Source: Methanobacterium_B sp963703015 (GTDB lineage Archaea > Methanobacteriota > Methanobacteria > Methanobacteriales > Methanobacteriaceae). Taken from it: a stretch of 64,000 bases of DNA. Positions 43,916-54,492 of the stretch are shown here, in pieces. How positions within the stretch are numbered: the first letter of the stretch is position 1; each line of letters starts with the position of its first letter. Made by a program: the position numbers and the translations under genes. Location: assembly GCA_963703015.1 (NCBI GenBank), contig OY969779.1:1302001-1366000 (forward strand), written 5' to 3'. Under the pieces are notes generated by a model. That model ran no database searches. It saw only the letters and a program-made list of their open reading frames with translations, and was not told where the DNA came from.

Positions 43916-44620
43916 TTAATTAATTAGAGAACTCTGTCTTTTTGAAATGTATATTCCGATTGTCACAAGAACAATTAATGAAATAATTGCGTAGATAAGT
44001 AAATTAACTGAGCTGATGGTCACGGGATTCAATTTTGATGCCATTGTTGTAGCTATATTTGGGATCACAATGGCAGAAGCCAAAAAATAAAATCCAACAA
44101 ACAGCATAAAATTTCCCAATAACACAGGATACGGTTTTTTAACGATTTTAACAATGGCTCCTGAAGCCAAATAGAACACTGCTATGGTTATTGTTAAAAA
44201 AACTGCAGCGTACTTTCCAATTGCTAACGAAGATGCACCTATAAACGGTGATGCCAACACAATTGCAGCAATTACCGCACCAAAACAACATGGACACGGC
44301 GCTATCATAGCCATACAGGATGCAGATGCATGATTTTTTTGATGTATTTTCCACTCCTTCAGTGTGTGAAATCCTGCGTAGATTATCACAAGAGCCATGG
44401 CCAAAAATATTACAAAATTGTAATCATATACAATTTTGTAGATAAGTTCATTTTGTCCTGAAATTACCGAAGAAAGTATTAGTATCCCTAAACCGTATCC
44501 TACTGCAATCAATGCCGCAAATTTTTTAGATAAACCTGCAAACCCACTTGCTAAACCAATTTTAACTCCAAATACCAAAACTGCAGAAAGTATACCCATT
44601 TGCCATAATAATTCCAACAT
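43916..44620 (-). CDS. DUF2162 membrane protein, predicted transporter
   Basis: 234 residues with six membrane helices, related to the cytochrome-c-biogenesis/cadmium-transporter-like families. A cysteine motif APCPCCFGAVIAA sits at the start of the fourth helix and could bind metal. DUF2162 genes usually accompany ExbB-like and CobN-like genes in methanogens. Transport of the released metal or tetrapyrrole is a reasonable guess. GTGAT precedes the ATG; 17 bases separate it from the exbB-like gene. Confidence 0.78.
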   Translation of the reverse strand: MLELLWQMGILSAVLVFGVKIGLASGFAGLSKKFAALIAVGYGLGILILSSVISGQNELIYKIVYDYNFVIFLAMALVIIYAGFHTLKEWKIHQKNHASASCMAMIAPCPCCFGAVIAAIVLASPFIGASSLAIGKYAAVFLTITIAVFYLASGAIVKIVKKPYPVLLGNFMLFVGFYFLASAIVIPNIATTMASKLNPVTISSVNLLIYAIISLIVLVTIGIYISKRQSSLIN

Positions 44621-44659
44621 TTTATCACTTTATTCCCTTATTCACTTGTTAATTCCACA

Positions 44660-47600
44660 TTATTGTGGTTTACTCCTAAAGTATCCCCATCCAAGCAAAC
44701 CTACAACCATTATTACTCCCAATATTGCATAAATTGGCATTCCAGTCTGTGAAGATGAGTTTTGTTTATTTTGGGGATTAATTTCGTAGGATTTTCCATT
44801 GTCTGAAGATTGATCTGAAGTTGATTTTCCTGAATCCTCCCCAGGACCTGCTGTGCTTGATGACTGAGATTGACTACTGCTTGATTGCTCACCTTGACTT
44901 TGTGCCTGAGATTGTTGAGAATTTGATTGTTGTTGGGATGTTGTTCCAAAAGCAGAGTTTTGAGTTGCACTGTAGAGCTGTTGATTAAATTGAGCGAGCA
45001 TATCCGGATTAACAAATTGAGTTGCCCATTTCAACATTGCAATGTTACCGCAACTACAATCACAACAAGCCACACCATGTGCAATAACCATCTGTGCCAA
45101 CGAATTCGCAACAACTTGAAGATCGGCTTTACTTGCCTTCCATTGTCCATTATAAGCTGCTGTAAGCATCGTTCCAGATATACTCACCTTAGCATACGCA
45201 TTGTTGCCGTTTTCAAGGAATTTATCCACACCTAAATTGTTTTTATCCTTGTAGTAAACATCCACAATTTGATTCCATATAGCATTTGAAACAGCGCTTG
45301 GTCTTGTAACTTGCCAACCGTAAAGATTAGAAACAAATTTTGACATGTAGCTAGCACCAACATAACCACTGCCCATCATCCCTTTAATCCACTGAGGATT
45401 GAAGTAGCGAGTATTTAATTCCCTATTCAAATACTGAGAAATAGTTTGAGATGTGGGATCAAGTCCGTTTCCGTATTTTAATACGTACATGTTTGGAGTT
45501 TTGCCATTGACCTTGTTGAGAGCCATTGAAAGACCGCCCCAATAATCAAAGAAATCATCATTATCCACAATTCCATAGAGATTAGTGTTTCTGGTCGTGT
45601 ACATAGTTGAAATTCCACTAAGAGATCTTTTAAATGCGTCAGTACTCAGTTCTCCCCACATGGTATCGGAGTAGATGTGCCCCATTCTGTTCAAATAGTT
45701 GTTAGCAAGTTCTGCTGAATTTTTCCATGTCCAGCTCATTCTTACTGATTGAGCTATGTTTGCACCGTAATCGTTTTCGGGTGGTGCGAAAATTCTTGAT
45801 ATTGCCAGATCACCGGCTTTCGTTGTGTTCATTCCCTTGGAAAGATAATATTTGAAGTCCTGTACCCAATCATATGCCACATAATTATCATTCAATGATT
45901 CATAGCCCAGCCCATAGTAGCCAATGTCGGACATTATGTGATTTAAAGCTGTCTTAACCTTAGTTCCATATTTGGCATTCAATTTTTTGTCTGCTAAGAT
46001 GGTGTAATAAGATCGTGCTAGGGCTATTTTAAATGCTTTATCTATGAGTCCCACCTGTCGACTGTAAAGATCTCTGAAATTTCCATCTATTACAACTACC
46101 ACATCTATCCTTTTTTTTGCCCATCCTGCAGGCCTAACTAAATTAGATAATGAAGTATACACAGGCATTTCTTGAAGTTTAGCACCTCCTGATCCTGCAC
46201 TTGGAGAATCTGTCCAGTTAGGAGCCATGCCCAAAAGACGTAGAATCATGGATACAAGTTCCCCGTCATCTCTTGCGGTTTCAACATCCCATAATCCAAT
46301 AGCAATTTTTTTTATCTTTGAGTTTAGATTTTTGAGTGTTGTGAGAGTGAGGGTTTGTGATTTTATATATGCATCCATGGTCGGGATTTCTGCTGCTTGA
46401 TCTTGATAGAAATTTTTACCCGTAGGTAATGCATCAGGATTATTTATTGGATCATTAGCCAAGCCGGGGAGTATATATCCTCCATTAAGGGCATTTAAAA
46501 AACTTTTTACTTCCCCATCTACACTTTCATTAATTTTTTTAGAGTATTCCTTGGCACTTTGAAGCAATGATTGAAGATTTTTAGATGGTTTTTTAGTGAG
46601 TTTATTCAAAACCACATCAATATCTTGATGTAACAATTCTTTGACAATTTTAATACATTTACTCTGGATTTCATTCTGTTGAGCTGCATTTAAAGAAGAA
46701 TATGGCTTTCCATCCAATAGAAGTGCTACTTCATTTTGTAAGCTGGTGGTTTTAATTCCACTAGTAGGAATCTGTTTTGGAACAGAAAGGATTGAAGTTA
46801 CTAATAGCGCTATTTGATCATCGGACCACTGTTTACCAATTACATCCACACCATCTGGATAAAACGTGTTAGAAATTTCTGACAGATATTTGTTTACTGC
46901 AGAAATAAGGCCTGCTTGTGAAATTTTCTTTAAATTGATTCCAATGTCCGCTGCTAGATTGTTATCGGTTATAACCTTTTTTATTTTAGTTATAATTGTC
47001 TGTTTTTTATTTGAATCTGCACCATCGTAGTCTTCTACCAAACTTTCAAGATCAGACATTCCTCCGTATAGCTGAGTGAATCCCATTGGTGGGGTTAAAT
47101 GGTCTATTATTACGGCAGATCCTCTTCTTTTTGCTGTTATTCCCTCTGAAAGTCCGTCCATAATATAGAAGTAGGTTTGCGGCACACCACCAGTCACAAT
47201 ATTTGTGAAATCATCAGCTTCAGGTAGCACTTCCTTTCCAGGTAACCATTCATGAGTAGCATGTCTACCCATATAAACCATTGAATCATATCCCTGCTGC
47301 TGCAGATAAGCATAAAATGCTAGGTACTGATAATGTGGAGGTACAACACTGTTATGATAGAGTTGATCAGCATTCCCCTCCCATCCTCGCTGGGGTTCTG
47401 GAGCGATCAGTGTGTTACCAAACTGTATTCCCGGCAAAACAAAATATTTTTTACCATTTTTGGTAACAGTCATAATATTTCCAGGAAAAGCCCCCCAACC
47501 AGACATTCCATCAATTTTAAGGGCTAAAAATTGGGATTTAAATTTCAAATACTGTGAATAGTATTTATTATTCTTAGTTTTAACATAAGCCTTCAAAGCG

Positions 47601-50600
47601 TTAACGATATTTTGAAGTATAGGCTTTGATTTGTTGATATTTTTTGTTGGAAGTAATGCTGTAATTTGGGAATTCCAAGAATCAATCTTAATGTTCATGT
47701 CGTCGGTGTATCCTGATTTCACTGATCTTTTACACATTTCACCAATGTATGCAACGGGCCCCTGTGTAATATCCAATTTGGCCAGATTATCCAACTGATT
47801 GAACCACTTTAAGAAATCACTTGCAGGATACAATATTACTCCCGGTATATTTGCCAGTTTATTCAGTTCAGTTTGATTTAACTTGGAAAAATCTATTTTG
47901 GAGGTATTATTCTTTTGATATGCTTTTATTTCATCCAAAAGTGAATTATTGTTATTTGCTAATTTATTAACCAACCCCGGAGCCCATTTAGCAATGTTAG
48001 TTCCTTGAGCCATCATTTCATCAAGGAGAAGAAGTTCGTTTGCAGGTATATTTTTCACGTTGTATCCATTTTTCTTCATGACGTAGAGAAGGTTGTAGAT
48101 ACTCTGCACAGGATCAAGGTAGCTTGCTGCAATATTCTGTTTTCCTGGAGGGTAGTTGTAGTAAATGAGTGCAATTTTTTTACTTGAATTAGGAATGTAT
48201 TTTAAATGTGTCCAACCATTCAGGGTTTTTCCAAGTAATTTAATGTTGGGGGTGTAGGGAATATAACCCTGAACTTTTGCACCAGTATTAGGGTCTAATG
48301 TAACTCCTTGACCTCCAACAAATATTGGAGATACAATTCCTTGGGCTTCCAAAATAGCTATGTGCCACCATTTATCTCCAGCTATATTCCTTAGTCCACT
48401 ACTTCCCAGTTCATATTGAGCATTAGATTCGTAATCAGAATGCACGGCTGCTATAACCGGGACATTTACTGCTTTAAAAAATTGGGTTAACTTGCTAAAA
48501 TCGTTGCCTCCTAACCCATATGCAGTCATGTCCACAACACCATCCACATTTATTTTGTACTGGGATTGATTTTTTATGAAGCTGTTAAATTGAGTTGCAT
48601 TGGTAAATGTTCTTAACATTACTTCTAGTTGATCAGAAGATCCTCCATAAGCCACAATAGGAATAACATTGATGTTCCGTGATTCCAAATCCCTAATAAT
48701 TGCATTATATGGCATTAATTGATTTGAATTAACGTATTTTGTGCTTTCAAGAAGACCTACCGTTGGTCTTCCTGAATGGAAATAATATTTTTTGTAGTTA
48801 TCTAAACCAGAATGCCATTGTCCTTTGTTATCAATGTATGAAAACCATCCATTTCTGTAAACACCATAAACTGGATCTTTTATATCATTTGGAGGGTTTG
48901 TAAATGTCGTGTTGAACCCCAAATAACTCAATGACCATAATAATTGGTTTAAACAGTATTTAGTCGTGTATAAATCTTTGTAAAGAACAGCCCTATTGTA
49001 TTCTGAAGGAAATTTGGAGGATTTGTTCACATAATTCACAACAGTTTTATAACTAGTTCCTAATGCTGTATTTTTTAAGTAATTTGAAAGATTGGTTGAC
49101 GTGAAATTCTGGAGTACACTAATGCCCCCAATTTTTGAGTATTTCATCAAACCGTTGTAGTCTGTTTGTGGTTCTAGAACGAGAAATATTTTTTTATGGG
49201 CAATTTCAGGATGTTTATTTAAGATATTCGTGATTCTGGCCGACAGTTTGGTGCTTAACCAGTTAGCCATGAAAATGTCACATTTTTTTAAACATGTTTC
49301 TAACTCTGTGTTGGACATGTTCTGAATTTGTGAGTTTGATTTGAGGTTTATTGCTACGTTCTTGTATTTGCTGATCACAGAGTTAGCTGCCGTGTTCATG
49401 ATATTGGTTCCAGGATCATCTGTTATTAGGAACATGCTAACATAGTGAAAATTTTTTATGGACTGTACTGATTTTAACTCATTATTTGATTCATTAAGCT
49501 CCTTTATTGATTTACTTGGATCTACCTTTACCAGTAGGGTATGTTTACCGTAGGATTTTGGCATCCAATTAAATTTTAAGGCATAATTGCCATTTGTTGT
49601 TAAACTTTTGATGGTTTGTTTCCCTATTTGAATTCCGTCTGCATAGAACCTTACAATAAATGATCCAGATTTTAAAGTACCTTTATTAGTGATTTTAACA
49701 GAAATTGAATAATTTTTATTGATCTTCAAATTAGCAGGTACTACAATAGTTTTTGGGTATAAATCAGGAAGCTTGCTTGTAATAATTTTTAAAGGCATAA
49801 TATACCCATTATTAGATTCGTTGCTTTCATTAATTACTTTTTCATTATCAACAATTAAATTTATGATTACATTCCCATTTTTAGCTGGTTTAAAGCCATT
49901 AAACATAATTTTTGTGCTTGATCCTGAACCTAATCCAGATATCTGTTGCACAATATTGTAGTTCCCTAGTTTAAGAAGAAGTTTGAAGGGTCCTGCAGAG
50001 CCTGTTCCTTGATTTTTTATGGTGATTGTTACAGTATTTTTATTATCAGAGTAAAATTTACCCTTGAGATCATTGTTGTTACTAGGGTTTACTGATACGT
50101 TTGATACAGTTAAATCCGGAGTGTTTATGGAGTTTTTAGTATAATTTACTGATAAAATTGCCAGGATGATTTTATAGTAATCACCTGATCTCTGATAGGT
50201 CAAAGTATTTGTTGTGTCAACTTTGCATGTTCTGGTAACGTTCCATTTATCCATTCCAGAATAACTTCCTTGATTGTTTGATCCTGATCCCGGATAGGTA
50301 TTACCGTTGAATGTATAGATACCATCTGTGCTGGATAGGTGGATAACATTAAGGCTTGCATCTTTGATATTATTGCCCTTAGGCAGTGCACTAAATTTTG
50401 TTGAACCCACATAATCCTCTGTGTTTACAACATCATGCCCCTGGTTTATCCAATATGCGATTTTATTGGAACTTCCATTATCGTAGGCCACGACTAAAGA
50501 TATTAATTTAATACGTCCATCAAAATCATGGGAATCAGTGTATACGTTTGCAGTGTTGTTCTCTTTTATGCTACTTGTTACATCATACCATAGCAAATAA

Positions 50601-51013
50601 TCGCTGGTTACTCTGTTACAGTGATTGTTAATTGTTACTGGCCCATTTATTCCATTATATGTGCTTGATAAATTTTGCGAATCTATCTGCTTTCCATTAA
50701 AACTGGCAGTCATATGAACTGGTTTGTCCACAGTCATGTCTCCAGAATATATTATTGTGTATAGGGTGGCTGACACAACTTTTGTATTTTTTGGAAGTGA
50801 TTTAAACTTGTAAGTCACGTTTTTATTTGTTCCAGATTGAAAACCGTAATAAGAATCAATGTAAACCCCTCCATTAACTGTCCCGTTTTTCACTGTTGTT
50901 AAATGACTTCCGATGTTTTGTGAATCTGCTGAAACAGTTCCCAACATTGTGAAAGTCATTATTACCATTGTCAATATTAATAGAAATTTAAATTTGAATT
51001 GTTTATCGCTCAT
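44660..51013 (-). CDS. Giant cell-surface CobN/BchH-like metal chelatase
   Basis: 2117 residues. Signal peptide 1-30 (ends TVSADS); a DUF3344 domain (~35-290); two CARDB-type domains (~300-530, e.g. LPDLYPKTIVVPANLKINK); a full CobN/magnesium-chelatase-H domain (~545-1980) with MGRHATHEWLPGKEVLPEAD and EGITAKRRGSAVIIDHLTPP; a Gln/Ser-rich linker; the motif GKSYEI; a C-terminal membrane helix and KPQ tail. So the chelatase domain is outside the cell, whereas CobN/BchH work in the cytoplasm with AAA+ ATPases. It may insert or strip metal from tetrapyrroles or corrinoids for salvage. The start at 51013 has GGGGGA upstream. Confidence 0.88.
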   Translation of the reverse strand: MSDKQFKFKFLLILTMVIMTFTMLGTVSADSQNIGSHLTTVKNGTVNGGVYIDSYYGFQSGTNKNVTYKFKSLPKNTKVVSATLYTIIYSGDMTVDKPVHMTASFNGKQIDSQNLSSTYNGINGPVTINNHCNRVTSDYLLWYDVTSSIKENNTANVYTDSHDFDGRIKLISLVVAYDNGSSNKIAYWINQGHDVVNTEDYVGSTKFSALPKGNNIKDASLNVIHLSSTDGIYTFNGNTYPGSGSNNQGSYSGMDKWNVTRTCKVDTTNTLTYQRSGDYYKIILAILSVNYTKNSINTPDLTVSNVSVNPSNNNDLKGKFYSDNKNTVTITIKNQGTGSAGPFKLLLKLGNYNIVQQISGLGSGSSTKIMFNGFKPAKNGNVIINLIVDNEKVINESNESNNGYIMPLKIITSKLPDLYPKTIVVPANLKINKNYSISVKITNKGTLKSGSFIVRFYADGIQIGKQTIKSLTTNGNYALKFNWMPKSYGKHTLLVKVDPSKSIKELNESNNELKSVQSIKNFHYVSMFLITDDPGTNIMNTAANSVISKYKNVAINLKSNSQIQNMSNTELETCLKKCDIFMANWLSTKLSARITNILNKHPEIAHKKIFLVLEPQTDYNGLMKYSKIGGISVLQNFTSTNLSNYLKNTALGTSYKTVVNYVNKSSKFPSEYNRAVLYKDLYTTKYCLNQLLWSLSYLGFNTTFTNPPNDIKDPVYGVYRNGWFSYIDNKGQWHSGLDNYKKYYFHSGRPTVGLLESTKYVNSNQLMPYNAIIRDLESRNINVIPIVAYGGSSDQLEVMLRTFTNATQFNSFIKNQSQYKINVDGVVDMTAYGLGGNDFSKLTQFFKAVNVPVIAAVHSDYESNAQYELGSSGLRNIAGDKWWHIAILEAQGIVSPIFVGGQGVTLDPNTGAKVQGYIPYTPNIKLLGKTLNGWTHLKYIPNSSKKIALIYYNYPPGKQNIAASYLDPVQSIYNLLYVMKKNGYNVKNIPANELLLLDEMMAQGTNIAKWAPGLVNKLANNNNSLLDEIKAYQKNNTSKIDFSKLNQTELNKLANIPGVILYPASDFLKWFNQLDNLAKLDITQGPVAYIGEMCKRSVKSGYTDDMNIKIDSWNSQITALLPTKNINKSKPILQNIVNALKAYVKTKNNKYYSQYLKFKSQFLALKIDGMSGWGAFPGNIMTVTKNGKKYFVLPGIQFGNTLIAPEPQRGWEGNADQLYHNSVVPPHYQYLAFYAYLQQQGYDSMVYMGRHATHEWLPGKEVLPEADDFTNIVTGGVPQTYFYIMDGLSEGITAKRRGSAVIIDHLTPPMGFTQLYGGMSDLESLVEDYDGADSNKKQTIITKIKKVITDNNLAADIGINLKKISQAGLISAVNKYLSEISNTFYPDGVDVIGKQWSDDQIALLVTSILSVPKQIPTSGIKTTSLQNEVALLLDGKPYSSLNAAQQNEIQSKCIKIVKELLHQDIDVVLNKLTKKPSKNLQSLLQSAKEYSKKINESVDGEVKSFLNALNGGYILPGLANDPINNPDALPTGKNFYQDQAAEIPTMDAYIKSQTLTLTTLKNLNSKIKKIAIGLWDVETARDDGELVSMILRLLGMAPNWTDSPSAGSGGAKLQEMPVYTSLSNLVRPAGWAKKRIDVVVVIDGNFRDLYSRQVGLIDKAFKIALARSYYTILADKKLNAKYGTKVKTALNHIMSDIGYYGLGYESLNDNYVAYDWVQDFKYYLSKGMNTTKAGDLAISRIFAPPENDYGANIAQSVRMSWTWKNSAELANNYLNRMGHIYSDTMWGELSTDAFKRSLSGISTMYTTRNTNLYGIVDNDDFFDYWGGLSMALNKVNGKTPNMYVLKYGNGLDPTSQTISQYLNRELNTRYFNPQWIKGMMGSGYVGASYMSKFVSNLYGWQVTRPSAVSNAIWNQIVDVYYKDKNNLGVDKFLENGNNAYAKVSISGTMLTAAYNGQWKASKADLQVVANSLAQMVIAHGVACCDCSCGNIAMLKWATQFVNPDMLAQFNQQLYSATQNSAFGTTSQQQSNSQQSQAQSQGEQSSSSQSQSSSTAGPGEDSGKSTSDQSSDNGKSYEINPQNKQNSSSQTGMPIYAILGVIMVVGLLGWGYFRSKPQ

Positions 51014-51081
51014 CAATATAATAATCCCCCAAAACTTCGAATTAACCATACTTAAAAAAAGAATAGAAGAAGATTTTTCTT

Positions 51082-54000
51082 CTATCTGGTTTGGAATTTG
51101 CTGGCATACTCTGTGTTAACGTTTCCAGCTTGGTCTTTTACAGCACCCTTTGGTATGTAAAGGAGATATGTTGTTTTTGAAAATCTATTCGTTGTTTGCT
51201 GAATTATTAGGGCATTATTAGCAGTTTTTTTAGTAATGCTTACTTTTTGTCCGGTTTTAAGATTTTTAAGGTAGATTTTGTCGCAGTTAACTCCCCGGAT
51301 TATGTTTTCACTGAATTTTACTGTTATAGGGCCTTTTAGTGACATTTTTATGCTATTTTTGGTCGGATTAGTTTGTGTTACCTTTGGAGCAGTTTTGTCT
51401 ATTGTGTATTTTTGAATGTATATTGGTGATTTGTTTCCTGCTGCGTCGATTGCTATAAATTTGAGTACTGTGGATTTTGTCAATTTAAGGGTATTATTGT
51501 ATTTATTGCTCTGTTTGGTTGGGTTAACACCATTTGTTGTGTAATATATATTACCCGATTTGTTCATTGTTAATTTAACAGTTAAATCAGTTTTGTATAA
51601 TCCTGGTTTAACGTTAGACTTTGCTGTTGGAGGTATTTTATCGATTTTATAGGTTTTAGTGCAAATATTTGACACGTTGCCGGAAAGATCTACGCCGAAG
51701 AATTTTATTGTTTTGGTGCTTGAGATAGTGATGGGAGCGACGTATTTTTTACTTGAAGTTGTTGGTTGAGTTCCATCTAAAGTGTAGTAAATAGTTCCAG
51801 GTTCATTAAGTGAAAGTTTCAAAGTTTTGTTTGAGTTATATGAACCCCCCTCCAGGTTTGTATTGATTATTGGTTTTGTTTTATCTGGATTGAGCACTTT
51901 TATTATGTTTGTAAAGTCACTGGTCCCGGAAATGTTTGTTACTGTTAGCTGGACTGTGTAGGTTCCTGCCTTTGCGTAGACATGTGTAGGATTTTGTTCA
52001 GTGCTAGTGTTTCCATCTCCAAAATTCCATTGGTATGTCCATATGTCACCTATGGATGTGTCATTGAAATTTACGCTTAAGGGATTTGTGACGTTCTTTA
52101 TAGTAGATGTAAAATTTGCTATTGGTAGTGGCTCAGTGTATTCTAAAACCAAAAATTGTTGGCATATTCCTAAACAAGTCCCTGTCTCTTGGATTGATGC
52201 TAAATTATTTAAGTTACCCAAGTATTGTGTTACATTAAGATTCCCAAACCAGAACGAATTTGGGACACTAGAGTAACCGGAAGGTGCGTGTAAAAATCCA
52301 CTTTCAACAGTTATACCATTGAATATTAAGTTTCCTTCATTGTTGTCTGCTGCAGATTCAAAAGTAGTTAATGTGGCGTTTTTGACATTCTTAATATCCC
52401 TTACACTTCCATTAAAATGAACTAACGCAGTTGCATCATCGATAGTTGTGCCATAGTCATTGGATGTTCCTAAAAGATCAAATCCATCATTGATAAATAT
52501 TTGTTTTTGTGTGGATTTTGGATCTTGGTAAACTACACTTAAAGTTGTAGGATACAGTGCAACTCCACTTGTCCCAGTTAGCATTGTTAGATTGTTGTTG
52601 CCATTTTTATTGAAATATGAAGTTACATTAAAAGTGAGTAAACCGTATACAGCATTACCGTATGTTCCGAAGTTACTTGCATCGGAATACCATTTAACAT
52701 ATGGAATATTCTGTCCATTGAATGAAAATTTAGCAGTGTCTGGGAAAATATTTTTACTATCCCATGTGTAGGGAATGTACAACCATGCTTCTACTGTATT
52801 TCCTGTTGATGGTATTTTAATATCTGTTGATTTCCAGTTTACAGTGTCTCCAACGATTTTAGCACCATAAGAGGAATCTCCATTTGAATAAACTATTCCT
52901 CCACGAAGATCATAGTATCTTTGTGTGGAATCATCTCCATTATATTCCTCCTTTTTGCCTTTGTATCCATTGTAATAGACAGGGCATGCTACACTTGCAA
53001 GTTGGTTATTGGTTTCTGCATTGTTGTTGGAATTTGATTCCGGAACTGTGTTTTTAGGATCAACGTTTGCTGTGTAGGTTACGTATTTTGTGTTACTATT
53101 TTTGAAGGTGGTGTTTTCAGTTACTGGACGATTGGTTGGATCGTAGACAGTTAAAGTAATCTGAGCACCTGGCGCTAATACAGGAACATCAACTGTAGTA
53201 AATGGGCCTGAATCAACATCACTAGCATATACATCCAGTTTAGTAGCTACTGAAGCATCTTTTCCATTATTTTTAATTGTTATTAATAGTTTGTTTGAGT
53301 TTCCAGTGAATACTGTGCTTTTAACAGGAACCGTCACGGAAGTCACAGTCAAATCACATTGTGGTGAAACATGGATGTAACTGGTACTTGTTATACTTCC
53401 TGTACCTCCAGGACCCGTTACTGTCAAATTCACTGAGTAATCCCCAGGCGCTTCATATTTCCATTTTGGATGTTGATCTGTGCTGTCGATTACCCCGTCA
53501 TTGTTGAAATCCCATGCCCAATATGTTACAGGGCCATTTGATTTGTCAGTGAATTGTACTTCTAACGGATCTACACCGGTAGTTTTGTCTGCTGTGAAAT
53601 TTGCTTCGGGAGTCGGTGTTGTAACTGTTAAAATTGCCATTATTGTTTTAAAAGAAGATCCAACATTTGTGTATGAGAATGTGCTGTTCTGTCCAACAGT
53701 GATGTTGTTGGTTACATCCCAATTATTATTTATAATATAACTAATTGGACTCACAGGGTTAGCACCTACAAGTGAAGCTCCATTGAAATTATAGGATGCG
53801 TCTGCAGATGATAATCCAATATTTTGTAGATGAGCATTTGTAAATCCATTACTAACATTACTTGTTTCGAAAGTTGTGTTTGATGTTGTTTTTGTCCAAT
53901 CATCACCAGAATTTATCCAGTACTGAACTTGCTTCGTTGTTCCATCGTTGTATGCAACCACAAGCATTAACATCTTCAGTCGACCATCAAAAGCAGATCC

Positions 54001-54492
54001 TCCAATATTTTCTGTTTTTATCTTTGCATTAACGGATTTGCCTTTGATAAGAGATGTCACATCATAGCTCAAAAGATAATCAGAGTAGACCTTATCAACA
54101 TGATCATTTAGCCAATAAGCTGTACCATCTGATGTTGATGCAATGTTAAGATCTTCAGCACCTAAAGTTGTGTAAGTACCATCACCGTTTCCATCAAAGG
54201 AGACTGTTGCTTTTCCTGCTCTATTATCAGTTCCTGCAGCATAAACATCAGCGTATAATCCTGCGTATTTAACATCTTTAGATGGAATGTTGTAAGTTTG
54301 GTTAAATTCCTTTACCCCTGGCGTAGTGCTTTGGCTACTCCATGGGATCGGTTGGTAAGCACCCACATATACTCCACCTGAAACCTTTCCCGCATGTGTA
54401 GTGTTTAAGGGTGCAGTAGCAGCCGAAGCTGATCCACACAAAACAAAAACAGCCAATACACCAAGAATTATATAAATTAAAAGTTTTTTCGT
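51082..54492 (-). CDS. Secreted multi-domain surface protein (DUF3344, PKD, CARDB), apparent ACG start
   Basis: Domains in order: signal peptide (KKLLIYIILGVLAVFVLCGSA), DUF3344 (~45-290), PKD (~300-380; WAWDFNNDGVIDSTDQHP), CARDB (~385-500), DUF3344-like (~505-770), second PKD (YQWNFGDGNTSTEQNPTHVY), two chitobiase-C-like repeats (YYTLDGTQPTTSSKKY; YYTTNGVNPTKQSNKY) and a terminal Ig-like domain. No C-terminal anchor. The first standard start in frame (TTG at 54456) would cut the signal peptide in half; ACG at 54492 follows GGGGAG with good spacing and reads ACG-AAA-AAA-CTT where ATG would be expected. It precedes the CobN-like gene by 68 bases and shares its N-terminal architecture. Confidence 0.82.
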   Translation of the reverse strand, partial: TKKLLIYIILGVLAVFVLCGSASAATAPLNTTHAGKVSGGVYVGAYQPIPWSSQSTTPGVKEFNQTYNIPSKDVKYAGLYADVYAAGTDNRAGKATVSFDGNGDGTYTTLGAEDLNIASTSDGTAYWLNDHVDKVYSDYLLSYDVTSLIKGKSVNAKIKTENIGGSAFDGRLKMLMLVVAYNDGTTKQVQYWINSGDDWTKTTSNTTFETSNVSNGFTNAHLQNIGLSSADASYNFNGASLVGANPVSPISYIINNNWDVTNNITVGQNSTFSYTNVGSSFKTIMAILTVTTPTPEANFTADKTTGVDPLEVQFTDKSNGPVTYWAWDFNNDGVIDSTDQHPKWKYEAPGDYSVNLTVTGPGGTGSITSTSYIHVSPQCDLTVTSVTVPVKSTVFTGNSNKLLITIKNNGKDASVATKLDVYASDVDSGPFTTVDVPVLAPGAQITLTVYDPTNRPVTENTTFKNSNTKYVTYTANVDPKNTVPESNSNNNAETNNQLASVACPVYYNGYKGKKEEYNGDDSTQRYYDLRGGIVYSNGDSSYGAKIVGDTVNWKSTDIKIPSTGNTVEAWLYIPYTWDSKNIFPDTAKFSFNGQNIPYVKWYSDASNFGTYGNAVYGLLTFNVTSYFNKNGNNNLTMLTGTSGVALYPTTLSVVYQDPKSTQKQIFINDGFDLLGTSNDYGTTIDDATALVHFNGSVRDIKNVKNATLTTFESAADNNEGNLIFNGITVESGFLHAPSGYSSVPNSFWFGNLNVTQYLGNLNNLASIQETGTCLGICQQFLVLEYTEPLPIANFTSTIKNVTNPLSVNFNDTSIGDIWTYQWNFGDGNTSTEQNPTHVYAKAGTYTVQLTVTNISGTSDFTNIIKVLNPDKTKPIINTNLEGGSYNSNKTLKLSLNEPGTIYYTLDGTQPTTSSKKYVAPITISSTKTIKFFGVDLSGNVSNICTKTYKIDKIPPTAKSNVKPGLYKTDLTVKLTMNKSGNIYYTTNGVNPTKQSNKYNNTLKLTKSTVLKFIAIDAAGNKSPIYIQKYTIDKTAPKVTQTNPTKNSIKMSLKGPITVKFSENIIRGVNCDKIYLKNLKTGQKVSITKKTANNALIIQQTTNRFSKTTYLLYIPKGAVKDQAGNVNTEYASKFQTR

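Noticed and set aside
44927..45235. 102-codon open frame on the + strand inside the surface chelatase gene
   Set aside because: It is the complement of a clearly coding region, lacks a ribosome binding site and resembles no family.
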